Shown: positions 13,741 through 22,819 of the stretch, piece after piece | Layout: the number at the start of each line of letters is the position of its first letter | How positions within the stretch are numbered: position 1 is the first letter of the stretch | Assembly (NCBI RefSeq): GCF_006539505.1 | Contig: NZ_BJND01000023.1 | Location: forward strand, 62,001-126,000 | Length of the DNA: 64,000 nt | Source of the DNA: Streptomyces spinoverrucosus | GTDB lineage: Bacteria > Actinomycetota > Actinomycetes > Streptomycetales > Streptomycetaceae | Direction of reading: 5' to 3' | Translations under genes and position numbers: made by a program | The notes under the pieces: generated by a model | Seen by the model: only the letters and a program-made list of their open reading frames with translations | What the model was told of the DNA's origin: nothing | Database searches by the model: none

Positions 13741-16700
13741 GTGACCGCTGACGACGCCCCCGGCCTCGTCGACGAACTCCGCGCCCAGCGCGAGGAGATC
13801 CTCGACGCCCTCTCCGCGACCGCCTCCGACGACCCGGACGCACCCGCCCTGTGCGCGCTGGCCGGTGAGCTCAGCTACCGGCTGCACCTCCTGGCGGACG
13901 ACCCCGACGACCTGGAGCTGGCCGCCCAGGCGTTCGAGCTCGCCTTCAAGGCACCCGGCGACGACGAGGACTGGGCGGCCTGGCGCGTCGCGTTCGGGCA
14001 CGTCCGGGCCCTGCAGTACGACATCGAGCCCCGCGCCGACCTCATCGACGTCATCTGGGCGCTGCTCACCGAGGGCACGGCCGCCCTGCCCCCGGACGAC
14101 GCCGACTACACCTCCGTACGAGAGGTCGGCGCGCAGCTGCTCGCGGCCTGTGCCAAACAGCGCTACCTGCACTGCGACGGACCCGCCCGGCAGCGACTCG
14201 AACTGCTCGACGAGGCGCTGCGCCGGCACGAGGCGGCCGCCGCCACCCTGGAGCCGGGCAGCCAGGAGGCCGTGGACCTGGCGGAGGCCCGCGGCTTTCT
14301 GTATCTGGAGCGCTGCGAACTGGACCGGGTGACGGCGGACGCCGAGGCCGCCGCCGCCCACTACCGGTCCGTGCTCGACGCCGCGCTGCCCACCAGCGAC
14401 CTGCCGCTGGTCCGCTACAGCCTGGGCCTCGCCCTCATGGTGCACGGCCGGGCGACCTCCGACCGGGACGAACTGGAGCAGGCACGCGAGGAGTTCGGCA
14501 CCGCGCTGCTCGAAGCGCGGCAGCGGACCGGACGTGAGCCGTCCTGGGCGTGGGAGGCCCAGATCCGCAGCGCCCTCGTCCGCTTCCTGCTCTGGGCCAA
14601 CTGGAAGGACCAGGCACAGGCCGCCGCGGCCGAGGTCGAGCTGAACGGGCTGCTCGCCGACCCGGCCGACGTCGAGCGGCTCACCCCGGTGTTCCTCGAC
14701 AGCTTCGGGCGGCTGCTGTACGAGCGGGCGAGCGCGCGGGGCGACGCGCCGGGACGGGACCGGGCGATCGGGCTGATCCGGCGGGCCGTCGACCTCTGGG
14801 TGCCCGAGCGGGACGGGCTGGTCACCGTGACCGCGTTCTTCCTCGGGCTGTTCCAGCAGAGCCGCTACCGGGACGACCCCGACCCGCGGCGGCTGCACGA
14901 CATCGCCGAGGCCGCCGCGCTGGTCCTGAAGGACGAGAACTTCTCGGGTGAGCTGAGCAATGTCGCCCGTGCGATGGGCAGCTGGGCCTGGCACGCCCTG
15001 GAACAGGATCACGGCATCACCCCCGACTCCCCGGAGGACATCCCCGAGGCGCTGCGCCCGTCGAGCGCCCCCGACACCTATCGCGGTCTGCTCGGCGACC
15101 TCGAAGGCGGGCTCGGCTCCCTGAACTTCGCCGACACCGACGACGACTTTCCCGGCATCTTCAAGGGCCTGGGCGGGGGCGACGTCGCCGCGGAGACGTT
15201 CGACCAGGGGTACGCGTTCTTCGCCGCCCAGGAGAAGGAGTCGGACCGCGCGGTCCTCGCCCTGAACCTGCTGTCCCACGGGATGCTCCTCGACCCGCAC
15301 GGCACGCTCATCAGCGAGGCGCAGAAGACGGAACTCATCGACACCGTCCTGTCGTACCGGCAGGACGACCCCGAGTGGCAGCGCAAGGCGCACGCCGTCG
15401 TCGCCCAGGTCCGGCTGCGCGAGCAACTCAGCGGCTCCGGCCGAGGCATGGACACGGTCCTCGACCACCTCGCGCGGGCCGACGCGGCGGGCGCGGGCCT
15501 GGCACGGGGCGTCGACGAGGGGGCGGGCGCGGGTCCGGCGCGGGGCGTTGACGGCGGGGCGGGTGCGGGCCCAGCGCGGGGCGTCGACGACGGCGCGGGC
15601 GCGGGTCCGGCGCGGGGTGTCGACGGCGGGGCGGGCGCGGGTCCGGCACGAGGAGTCGACGGCGCGGCGGGCGCGGGCGCCGTCCCGGCGCGCGGCGCCG
15701 GCGACCGGCTCGGGCACGGCATCGACCTCGCCCGGTTCGCCGCCATGAGCCACCGGGGGCAGACCGCCGGAGCCCGCGACGACCTGGAGACCGCCGGTGA
15801 GATGTGGCGGCGGCTGCGCGACAGCCCCGCCCTGTCCCCGTACGAGCGCCGCGTGATGGGCGGCCAGCAGGCCGGGTTCGACGCACAGGCCGCCGCCCAG
15901 CGCGGCGACCTCGCGGCCACCGACGCGCACATCGCCGAACTGCTCGCCGTGCACACGGAACTCGACCCCGACGACGGCACCCGCATCGAACTGTGGACGA
16001 TGCTGGAGAACGCCCGCTCCGCCCGCGACCGCCTCGCCCAGGAGCTGGGCGCCCCGCCCGCGCCCCCGCTCGCCGGCCGCCCCTCGGTCCCCGAACTGCG
16101 CCGGGCTGCCCGCGGGCTGCCGCGCGACCACCGGGCCTGGGTGCTCGGCGACAACGGCATCACCCGCTTCATGCGGGCCGGGGCGACCGGGGACCCGGCG
16201 GCGATCACCGAGGCGATGGAGCTGATCCAGGAGGCGTACGACCTGGTCGACGAGGGCAGCGACAGCAAGCTGCGCTACGGCTACTGCCTGGGCGTCGGCC
16301 ACTGCGGGCTCGCCGAGACGCAGCGTTTCCCCACGGCCCGCGCCCGCCATCTCGCCCAGGGCATCGCCCTGCTGGAGGACGCCTTCCGCACCGCCGGCGG
16401 CCCCGAGCACCGGCTCTACGCGGGCGCCGGACTCGCCCTCGGCCGCGCCTACCGCACCCGCGGCGAACTCCGCCGGGACGACAAGGGCCTCGGCCGCCGC
16501 ACCGGCCTGGACGCGCTGCGCGGGCACGCCTGGGCGGCGCTGCTGCAGTCCGGTACCGAGCACGCCGCGCAGGCCGTGGCCATGGCGACCACGACCGCGC
16601 TGGAGGTCGCCGGCTGGTGTCTGCGCGACAACGCCCTCGACGAGGCCGTCCAAGCCCTGGACGCCTGTCGCGGCCTGCTGCTGCACGCCGCGACCACCTC

Positions 16701-18156
16701 CCGAACGGTCCCCGAACGCCTCGTCGCGGCCGGCCACGACGCCCTCGCCGAGGAGTGGCGTGCCGCGGGCCTCGCCACCGAAGCGGCCGACCCGTTCACC
16801 GCGATGCAGGCGCCGATGTCCGTCCCGAGCGCTCTGCGCCGCCGCGTCCTGGCCGCCCTCACCGGCACCGACGCCACCCAGGACCGCCTCCTCGACCCGC
16901 CGGCCCCGGACGAGATCGGCACCGCCCTGCGCACCCTGCGCAAGGACGCCCTCGTCTACCTCGTCCCGGCCGGTGAGGACACCCCCGGCACCGCCGTCGT
17001 CGTCACCTCCACCGGCGCCGTCCACTCCGTGCCCCTGCCGACGCTCACGGAGGACGCCGCCGCGCTGCGCGACTACGCCCGCGCCCCGCACGCCGACGCC
17101 GTACGGCTCGCGCAGGACGCACGCGACGCGGCACCCTTCGTCGCGGCCCCGCAGGACCACCGCGTCATGGGACCAGTCCCCGGCTGGTCCGGCACCCGGC
17201 CCGACCTGCCGTCCCTGCGGGAGCGCCTCGACCGGCTGTGCGGCTGGGCCTGGTACGCCGGGATGCGCCCCCTGCTCGACGTCTTCGCCACCCGCACCGG
17301 GCGGGCACCCCGCCTCGTGTTCGTGCCGATGGGCACCCTCGGCCTGGTTCCCTGGCACGCCGCCTGGGCCCAGGGCCCCGACGGGCGGCGCCGCTACGCC
17401 CTGCACGAGGCGGAGATCTCCTACGCCGCCTCCGCCCGCCTCCTGTGCGACGTGGCCGCCCGCCCCGAGGCCGCCCACTCGGGCGCCGCGCTCGTCGTCG
17501 GCAACCCCACCGGGGACCTGCACTGGGCCGGTGCGGAGGCCGACGCGGTGCAGCGGGCCTTCTACCCGCGCGGCCGGTTCCTCGGGCGGCGCGAGGACGG
17601 CGGCGCCGACGGGCCCGGCACCCCGCGCGAGGTGCTGTCCTGGCTGACCGGCACGGACAGCCCCGACGAGCAGGGCGCCGTACTGCACCTCGCCTGCCAC
17701 GCCTCCATCGCCCGCACCGCCCACCGCACCGCCCATCTCTCCCTGCACGACGGCGAGCTGGCGGCCGAGGAACTCACCGAGGCGGTCGCCGGGGCGAGCC
17801 GGGGCAGGCTCGGCCTGGTGGTGCTGGCCGCGTGCCGCAGCCATGTCTCGGGGCGCGGGCACAACGAGGCGTACAGCCTGGCGACCGCGTTCCTGGTGGC
17901 CGGGGCCCGCTCGGTGGTCGGCTCACTGTGGCCGGTGCCGGACGACGCGACCTCGGTGCTGATGTTCCTGACCCACCACTTCCTGCGCACCGAGGGCGAA
18001 CCGCCCGCCCGGGCACTGCGCCGGGCCCAGCTGTGGATGCTGGACCCCGCCCGTGAACTGCCCGTCGGCCTGCCCGCCCGGCTCGCCGAACGGGCCGCGC
18101 ACATCGACCCGGACGACCTGAGCGCCTGGGCCGGGTTCACACACCTCGGCCAGTAG
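13741..18156 (+). CDS. Large TPR-CHAT protease (caspase-like, separase clan)
   Basis: A 1471-residue cytoplasmic protein. Residues 1 to about 1050 are alpha-helical repeats of tetratricopeptide type, a probable sensor or scaffold. Residues ~1080-1471 form a CHAT peptidase: FVPMGTLGLVPWHAAW, then the catalytic His1320 in LHLACHA and Cys1365 in VLAACRSH, followed by GARSVVGSLWPVPD. Both catalytic residues are present, so it should be active. Inside the helical part, residues ~580-650 are a tandem repeat of a 12-residue Gly/Ala/Arg/Asp unit. Start is GTG 13741, 37 bases after the RES gene. Its 3' end overlaps the caspase-like gene on the other strand by 20 bases. CHAT proteases such as the one in gRAMP systems cut specific partners; the substrate here is unknown. 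Confidence 0.85.
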   Translation: MTADDAPGLVDELRAQREEILDALSATASDDPDAPALCALAGELSYRLHLLADDPDDLELAAQAFELAFKAPGDDEDWAAWRVAFGHVRALQYDIEPRADLIDVIWALLTEGTAALPPDDADYTSVREVGAQLLAACAKQRYLHCDGPARQRLELLDEALRRHEAAAATLEPGSQEAVDLAEARGFLYLERCELDRVTADAEAAAAHYRSVLDAALPTSDLPLVRYSLGLALMVHGRATSDRDELEQAREEFGTALLEARQRTGREPSWAWEAQIRSALVRFLLWANWKDQAQAAAAEVELNGLLADPADVERLTPVFLDSFGRLLYERASARGDAPGRDRAIGLIRRAVDLWVPERDGLVTVTAFFLGLFQQSRYRDDPDPRRLHDIAEAAALVLKDENFSGELSNVARAMGSWAWHALEQDHGITPDSPEDIPEALRPSSAPDTYRGLLGDLEGGLGSLNFADTDDDFPGIFKGLGGGDVAAETFDQGYAFFAAQEKESDRAVLALNLLSHGMLLDPHGTLISEAQKTELIDTVLSYRQDDPEWQRKAHAVVAQVRLREQLSGSGRGMDTVLDHLARADAAGAGLARGVDEGAGAGPARGVDGGAGAGPARGVDDGAGAGPARGVDGGAGAGPARGVDGAAGAGAVPARGAGDRLGHGIDLARFAAMSHRGQTAGARDDLETAGEMWRRLRDSPALSPYERRVMGGQQAGFDAQAAAQRGDLAATDAHIAELLAVHTELDPDDGTRIELWTMLENARSARDRLAQELGAPPAPPLAGRPSVPELRRAARGLPRDHRAWVLGDNGITRFMRAGATGDPAAITEAMELIQEAYDLVDEGSDSKLRYGYCLGVGHCGLAETQRFPTARARHLAQGIALLEDAFRTAGGPEHRLYAGAGLALGRAYRTRGELRRDDKGLGRRTGLDALRGHAWAALLQSGTEHAAQAVAMATTTALEVAGWCLRDNALDEAVQALDACRGLLLHAATTSRTVPERLVAAGHDALAEEWRAAGLATEAADPFTAMQAPMSVPSALRRRVLAALTGTDATQDRLLDPPAPDEIGTALRTLRKDALVYLVPAGEDTPGTAVVVTSTGAVHSVPLPTLTEDAAALRDYARAPHADAVRLAQDARDAAPFVAAPQDHRVMGPVPGWSGTRPDLPSLRERLDRLCGWAWYAGMRPLLDVFATRTGRAPRLVFVPMGTLGLVPWHAAWAQGPDGRRRYALHEAEISYAASARLLCDVAARPEAAHSGAALVVGNPTGDLHWAGAEADAVQRAFYPRGRFLGRREDGGADGPGTPREVLSWLTGTDSPDEQGAVLHLACHASIARTAHRTAHLSLHDGELAAEELTEAVAGASRGRLGLVVLAACRSHVSGRGHNEAYSLATAFLVAGARSVVGSLWPVPDDATSVLMFLTHHFLRTEGEPPARALRRAQLWMLDPARELPVGLPARLAERAAHIDPDDLSAWAGFTHLGQ
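15493..15690 (+). repeat. Tandem 36-base repeat within the CHAT gene
   Basis: About five imperfect copies of a 36-base unit encoding a 12-residue motif (roughly ARGVDGGAGAGP) in tandem. Copies differ by only a few bases, which points to recent expansion. The unit keeps the frame. It lies between two helical-repeat blocks and probably acts as a flexible linker. Confidence 0.8.
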
Positions 18157-20068
18157 GCGGCACGACCGTGCGCAGGGCGATCGTCCTGGTCGCCCAGCGC
18201 CCGGGCACGCCCCCCGCGACCGGGCCCGCCTCCCGGGGACCGGCGGCCGCTGGCTGGAACCGCAGTACTCCGGAAGGATCGCCCGAGGCTTCCCGGCTGC
18301 CGGGACCGTCCGGATCCCACGCAGACAGCCGGAAGGGGGCCGTGTTCAACTCGCCCTCCGCGACGATCAGTTTCAGCCAGTCCCGGCACTCCGCGCCGGG
18401 TACGACGGCCCGGTCGGCGGGCAGCGAGAGCTGGACGGGGTCGCCGTCCAGGGCGTACCCGGTACGGCCCGGGCCGATGAAGTGGCCGGGGAAGAGCGCC
18501 GGGTCGGCGGCGTAGCGGTCGGTGAGGTCGAGCAGGACGCACCACAGGGTGCGGTGCGGGGAGCGGTTGTGCAGCCGGATGGAGACCCACGGCTCGCGCG
18601 CCCCGGGCGTGCCCTCCGGGGCGTAGGAGCAGACGAGGTCGCCGCTGCCGTCCGGCACCAGGGGCCCGCCGTCGGCCGCGTCCCACGGGACGACCTCCAC
18701 CTGGACGAGGTTGTCCAGCACGGAGGGCCGGGAGGTGAGGTCGCGCAACTGGTGCCAGCGGGCGAGATGCGCCAGGCAGTCCACCACGCGCCGGGCGTCG
18801 CCGTCCGAGGCGAACGGCAGTGGGGCCACGAAGTCCGTCCCGTCCCGGCCCAGGACGCGCGCACTGTCCCCGCGTACCACCACCCGGAAGTGCAGATCCC
18901 CGTACTCCTCGGGCCGGTCGACGACCCGCAGCAGGGGTGCGGGCCCGCCGCCGGGGCCGTGCGAGGCCACCGCCGCCCGCAGCAGCTCCGCCGGGTCGCC
19001 CTCGGCCACGCTCACCGTCGCGGGCGGGGTCGCCAGCGCGGTCAGGCTCACCGGGTACACCCGCTCGGGGTCGGGCGCCCAGCCGACCGGTGCCACCAGC
19101 GTCCGGTCGGCCCGCACCGAGCGGGTCCGCACGACCGCGCCCGGCAGCGCGCCCTCCGGGCCGACCACGCCGAACTCCGTGCCCTCGGCGCCCTCCCCGT
19201 CCCGCAGCCCGTGACCGGTGCCGCAGTCCACCTCCCAGCCCTGCGCCGCGCACCGCAGCAGATGCTCGCCGGCCGCCTGCGCGACCGCACCCCCGAGGAA
19301 CGGCAGATCGGCGGCACCGGCCGGCGTCTCCGGATACAGCACCGGCCGCTGCCTTCCCCCGGAGCGCTGCACACGCGCGTCCGCCGCGGACAGCAGCTGC
19401 CGGTAAGTGGCGTCCGGGCCCGCCGCACGCACCGCGCTCAGCAGGGCGTACGTGAACGCCCCGTGCCGCCGGCCGCCGTAGTGCCCCTCGTACGACAGCT
19501 GATCGAGCCGACTTGCCGCCAGCAGCACATGCCGGGCGGGCCCCTGCGGCAGCCCGACCTCCCGGCCACCCGCACCCGCCCACTCCGGGCGCGGTGGCGC
19601 GAACCGCGCGGTCAGGCCCTCGGGCAGGTCGTCCCGGCTGGCGCCCCCGGAGTAGCAGCAGTCCAGCACCGCCACCACATGCGCCCCGCGTGCGGCGACC
19701 GCGTCGAGCAGCGCGCCGAGCCGCTTGTCGGGCAGCGGGCCGTCCGCGCACACCAGCGCCTGGTTGAAGCCGGTGGCCTCGATCAGCAGGTCCGGGCCCG
19801 TGGCGACCTGCTGCGTGCCGTGCCCGGAGAACCAGAACAACGCCGTGTCCCCGGGCCCGGCCGCCCCCAGGAACGTACGGATACCGTCCTCGACCGCCGC
19901 CACCGTCGCCGCTCCGTCCAGCACGGTCCGCACCTGCGCGGCCCCCGCCGTACGGGCGGACAGCAGCCGGTGCGCCTCGGTGACGTCGTTGACACAGCCC
20001 TTCAGGGGCGGTGCGATCTCGGACGGATAGTCGTTGATGCCCGCCATGAACGTGTGGATCGACCCCAT
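18137..20068 (-). CDS. Caspase-family (C14, metacaspase-like) protease
   Basis: A 643-residue cytoplasmic protein. The N-terminal ~250 residues are a caspase-like p20/p10 unit: start strand IHTFMAGINDYP, catalytic His83 in FWFSGHGTQ and Cys138 in VLDCCYSGG, then LLAASRLDQLSYE and GAFTYALLSAV. The remaining ~390 residues are beta-rich and unrecognised (for example SVTAL- and LRVVDRPEEY-type segments) and may be a sensor or substrate-binding part. The upstream frame continues 32 codons; ATG 20068 is chosen because the caspase fold begins there. It is divergent from the 20246 operon and convergent, with a 20-base overlap, to the CHAT gene. Both catalytic residues are intact. Confidence 0.85.
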   Translation of the reverse strand: MGSIHTFMAGINDYPSEIAPPLKGCVNDVTEAHRLLSARTAGAAQVRTVLDGAATVAAVEDGIRTFLGAAGPGDTALFWFSGHGTQQVATGPDLLIEATGFNQALVCADGPLPDKRLGALLDAVAARGAHVVAVLDCCYSGGASRDDLPEGLTARFAPPRPEWAGAGGREVGLPQGPARHVLLAASRLDQLSYEGHYGGRRHGAFTYALLSAVRAAGPDATYRQLLSAADARVQRSGGRQRPVLYPETPAGAADLPFLGGAVAQAAGEHLLRCAAQGWEVDCGTGHGLRDGEGAEGTEFGVVGPEGALPGAVVRTRSVRADRTLVAPVGWAPDPERVYPVSLTALATPPATVSVAEGDPAELLRAAVASHGPGGGPAPLLRVVDRPEEYGDLHFRVVVRGDSARVLGRDGTDFVAPLPFASDGDARRVVDCLAHLARWHQLRDLTSRPSVLDNLVQVEVVPWDAADGGPLVPDGSGDLVCSYAPEGTPGAREPWVSIRLHNRSPHRTLWCVLLDLTDRYAADPALFPGHFIGPGRTGYALDGDPVQLSLPADRAVVPGAECRDWLKLIVAEGELNTAPFRLSAWDPDGPGSREASGDPSGVLRFQPAAAGPREAGPVAGGVPGRWATRTIALRTVVPPTGRGV

Positions 20069-20245
20069 GCCGGGCAGTCTGTCAGCCCACCCCGGCCCGT
20101 GACGTGAGTGAACTGGGCGGCATCGGGGCGAGTTCGGGGCAGGAACCGGTTTTCGGCGTGCCAAGTTGCAGACCAGGTCGCACTATTGACTGAACGTCAC
20201 TACTCTTCTCTCGCCATCGCTCATGCACTTCAGCTCGGGGGACAC

Positions 20246-20767
20246 ATGGGCCACTTGGAGCGGCCACGGCGCATCGTGCAGCCAGGCGGCGCCGGGACAC
20301 CGCCGTCCACCTCGTCGGACGCCCTGCGCCGCACGGACCAGGGCCTCACCACCTCGGGCGGCGCCCGCCGCACCGTCGGCGCGCCCGGCCCGGCCGCACC
20401 ACTGCGCCGCGAGCGCCTCGCCCCCCGCCCGCAGGGACTGCGCGACGCCGTCGGCCGCCTCGACGCGGGCCTCGAAGAGCAGGCCCGTCGGCAGCTCGCC
20501 CAGTGGATCGGCGAGGAGTACCAGGCCAGTTACGGCGAGGTCCCGCTCGGCTTCTTCGCCCGCTGCTACCTCGGCCCGCCCTACGTGGACCACCAGCTCA
20601 ACCTCTTCCAGGTGATCATCCGCCACTTCGCCCCGTCCGACCCGGTGCCCGAGCCGTTCGCGGGCGCCCGGATGCTGGTGCGCTCCGGTGGCTACGCCTT
20701 CGTCGAGGTGTACTCCGGCGGACTGCTCCTGCCGGTCCTCGACGACGGGACCGTCGTACGTCCCTGA
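20246..20767 (+). CDS. Conserved-looking protein of unknown function, first gene of the membrane-protein/AAA operon
   Basis: A 173-residue protein. Residues 1-65 are disordered-looking (Pro, Gly, Thr, Arg). Residues ~70-173 form a compact domain with a helix pair (LDAGLEEQARRQLAQWIGEEY), an aromatic hydrophobic segment (VPLGFFARCYLGPPYVDHQ) and a C-terminal beta hairpin (SGGYAFVEVYSGGLLLPVLDDG). I recognise no family. ATG 20246 has GGGGGA 4 bases upstream; the ORF extends 46 codons further but into the divergent promoter region. It is followed 59 bases later by the membrane protein gene and probably shares its transcript. Confidence 0.55.
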   Translation: MGHLERPRRIVQPGGAGTPPSTSSDALRRTDQGLTTSGGARRTVGAPGPAAPLRRERLAPRPQGLRDAVGRLDAGLEEQARRQLAQWIGEEYQASYGEVPLGFFARCYLGPPYVDHQLNLFQVIIRHFAPSDPVPEPFAGARMLVRSGGYAFVEVYSGGLLLPVLDDGTVVRP

Positions 20768-20825
20768 ACGCTCCCGGCGCAGCAGGCGCCCCTCGTCCCC
20801 CATGCAATCGTGATCGGAGAACCGA

Positions 20826-22598
20826 ATGTCCGAGGTGGACTACGCCCTGCACCAGAAGGTGCAGCAGGTCAGCAACCTCGTGGTCCGGCTCAGCGAGCAG
20901 GTCGGCTCCGTGTCCGGCCAGGTCTCGGCCGTCGAGGCCAACCAGCAGCAGACCCGCACCGAACTGCAGCAACTGCGCGACGAATTCCTCGCCTTCGTCA
21001 AGAGCGCCCAGCTCACCGCCAACGTGCAGCGCGCCGAGACCCGCGTCGGCGTGATCCAGGACCAGGTCGACCACGAGTTCGGCCACCACAAGACGGTACG
21101 GCGCACTGCGGTCGGCATGCTCCAGGCCTTCGACGTCGGCCTCGTCTCCGAGGAGAACGTCCGCGCGGTCGGCGACCAGCTGATGATCCAGACGCCCCGC
21201 TACTGGCTGGCGCCCGCCCTGGTGGCGCTCGCCTCCTGGTCCGCCGACGACCGGACGCTGTGCGAGCGGGCCGTCGAGGAGGCCTTCCGGCGCTCACCGG
21301 ACCGCACCTCGCTGTTCTTCGCGCTGGTGCTGCGCCGCCAGAACCGCAGGGAGGCCGCCGTACGCTGGCTGCGCCACTACCTGCTCGCGCAGGACCCGAC
21401 CGCGCTCGGCCGGGAGTTCGCCGTCATCCTGGAGTCCATCGCCCAGGGCGCCTTCGGGCTGGCCGGACGCGAGCTGCTGCACACCACCCTGACCGGCTGG
21501 CGCGAACAGCTCATGGACAGCGCCGAGGGCCAGCAGAAGCAGATCGACCGCTGGCGCCAGGAGATCGACTCCCTCGCCCAGCCCTCCGCCGCCGCCGAGT
21601 TCCCCCGCATCGCCCAGGTCAGCCCGCAGTGGCCGCAGCTCGACGCCGTCCTCAGCAGAGCCCGCGCCCACCAGGTCGTCCTCGACAAGTACCGGGCCGT
21701 CATGGACCGCGAGTTCCAGCCCTCCGAACGGCTGGAGGACGCCGTCGACGACATCCTCGACCGGCTCGTCTCCGAGTACGACACCGAGGAGCTGCCGCTC
21801 CGCCGCGACCTGGCGTTCAACCACGCGGTGATCGACCACGGCGGCGACCTCGACGCCGCCCGCAAGGCCGCCGACGCGGACTCCGCCTCGTACGAGGAGA
21901 CGCTCGACTATCTGACGGTGCAGACCACCGCCGCCCTCAACCCGACGGCCATCGGCGCCTCGCCCGCCACCCAGCGGCTCTCCGTCGCCGCCTGCCAGGA
22001 GTGGTTCCTCCAGGCGCACGCCGGGTCCACCCGCGACTACCGGGCCGCCGTCCCGCAGGACGTGCAGGCTCAGTTCGGCACCGCCTACACGGTCGCCGCG
22101 CAGACCTTCCAACTCCCGCCCTGGCAGGGCTCCTTCACCCGCCCGCTGCCCGAGCTGGAAGCGTCGCTGTCCGCCCACTGGGACCAGCACATGGAGCCGT
22201 TCATCGCGTCCTACGCCTACCCGTGGGCCAAGAAGGCGATCCCGCTCGCCCTCGTCCTGTTCGGCATCCTGGTGATCGTCGGCTCCATCTCCTTCCCCGT
22301 CGCCCTGGTGGCCGCGCTGATCGTCGGCGGCGTGTGGGGGCTCGTCCTGCACAACGGCGCCCAGGCCGCGACCCGCCTGCAGAACAACGCCCGGCAGATC
22401 CTCCAGCAGGCCAAGCAGGAGTCCGTGCACCACCTGCGCGCCGCCTCCGCCGAACTCACCGACTGGAACACCAAGTTCCGCGCCGCCGACGCCGTCGAGC
22501 CGCAGTGCCGGGAGTTCATCAACTCCCTCGCCACCGCGACCCGCGGCGCCTCACCCTTCGAGGGCCGCACCGTAGCCAAGGAGGAAACCGCGTCATGA
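20826..22598 (+). CDS. Coiled-coil membrane protein of unknown function
   Basis: A 590-residue protein. Residues ~1-75 are a heptad-rich coiled coil (VQQVSNLVVRLSEQVGSV, then QQQTRTELQQLRDEF). The middle ~75-460 is helical and mostly charged. Two adjacent hydrophobic helices follow at about 475-515 (IPLALVLFGILVIVGSI and FPVALVAALIVGGVWGLVL), then a helical tail (~520-590). It is therefore a cytoplasmic protein tied to the membrane by a hairpin, the shape of many scaffold or membrane-perturbing proteins. No enzymatic motif. ATG 20826 follows GGAGAACC. Its stop overlaps the next start (ATGA). The context with two proteases raises the possibility that it is their target. Confidence 0.6.
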   Translation: MSEVDYALHQKVQQVSNLVVRLSEQVGSVSGQVSAVEANQQQTRTELQQLRDEFLAFVKSAQLTANVQRAETRVGVIQDQVDHEFGHHKTVRRTAVGMLQAFDVGLVSEENVRAVGDQLMIQTPRYWLAPALVALASWSADDRTLCERAVEEAFRRSPDRTSLFFALVLRRQNRREAAVRWLRHYLLAQDPTALGREFAVILESIAQGAFGLAGRELLHTTLTGWREQLMDSAEGQQKQIDRWRQEIDSLAQPSAAAEFPRIAQVSPQWPQLDAVLSRARAHQVVLDKYRAVMDREFQPSERLEDAVDDILDRLVSEYDTEELPLRRDLAFNHAVIDHGGDLDAARKAADADSASYEETLDYLTVQTTAALNPTAIGASPATQRLSVAACQEWFLQAHAGSTRDYRAAVPQDVQAQFGTAYTVAAQTFQLPPWQGSFTRPLPELEASLSAHWDQHMEPFIASYAYPWAKKAIPLALVLFGILVIVGSISFPVALVAALIVGGVWGLVLHNGAQAATRLQNNARQILQQAKQESVHHLRAASAELTDWNTKFRAADAVEPQCREFINSLATATRGASPFEGRTVAKEETAS

Positions 22599-22819
22599 GC
22601 ACCGCGCCCGGCCCCACCCCCGCGGCCCCGCCCCCACCCCGCAGACCCCAGGGCGACCCCCAGTACGCCACCCCCGGCACCTCACCCTGGGGCGCCAGCC
22701 GCAGGCCCGCCGGTGAGCGCGCCACCAGCAGGGTCCGCAAGATCGCCGAGGGCCTGCCCGACTGGGAGCCCCTGCCCCCCGGCGAGACCCTCGTCCGCAG
22801 GCCGGGCGGCACGGTGTGA
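22595..22819 (+). CDS. Small Pro-rich protein of unknown function
   Basis: A 74-residue protein, Pro- and Gly-rich in the first half, with a short amphipathic helix (SRVRKIAEGLPDWEPLPPGE) in the second. No membrane segment. It is coupled at both ends: ATG overlaps the upstream stop (22595-22598) and its stop overlaps the next GTG (22816-22819). Such tight packing shows it is real despite its size. No function can be assigned; it may be an adaptor between the membrane protein and the gene that follows. Confidence 0.6.
   Translation: MSTAPGPTPAAPPPPRRPQGDPQYATPGTSPWGASRRPAGERATSRVRKIAEGLPDWEPLPPGETLVRRPGGTV

Noticed and set aside
13660..17862. 1400-residue ORF on the minus strand opposite the CHAT gene
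   Set aside because: A GC-rich mirror frame: composition (V, G, R, A) is that of reverse-strand shadows, and the plus strand has clear CHAT and TPR sequences with catalytic residues.
18482..20107. 541-residue ORF on the plus strand opposite the caspase-like gene
   Set aside because: A mirror frame of the caspase-like protein, whose motifs HG and DCCYSGG are on the minus strand.
20810..22819. 669-residue ORF overlapping the membrane protein gene
   Set aside because: Its composition (R, P, A) is that of a shifted frame; only its last 74 codons correspond to the real small gene at 22595.
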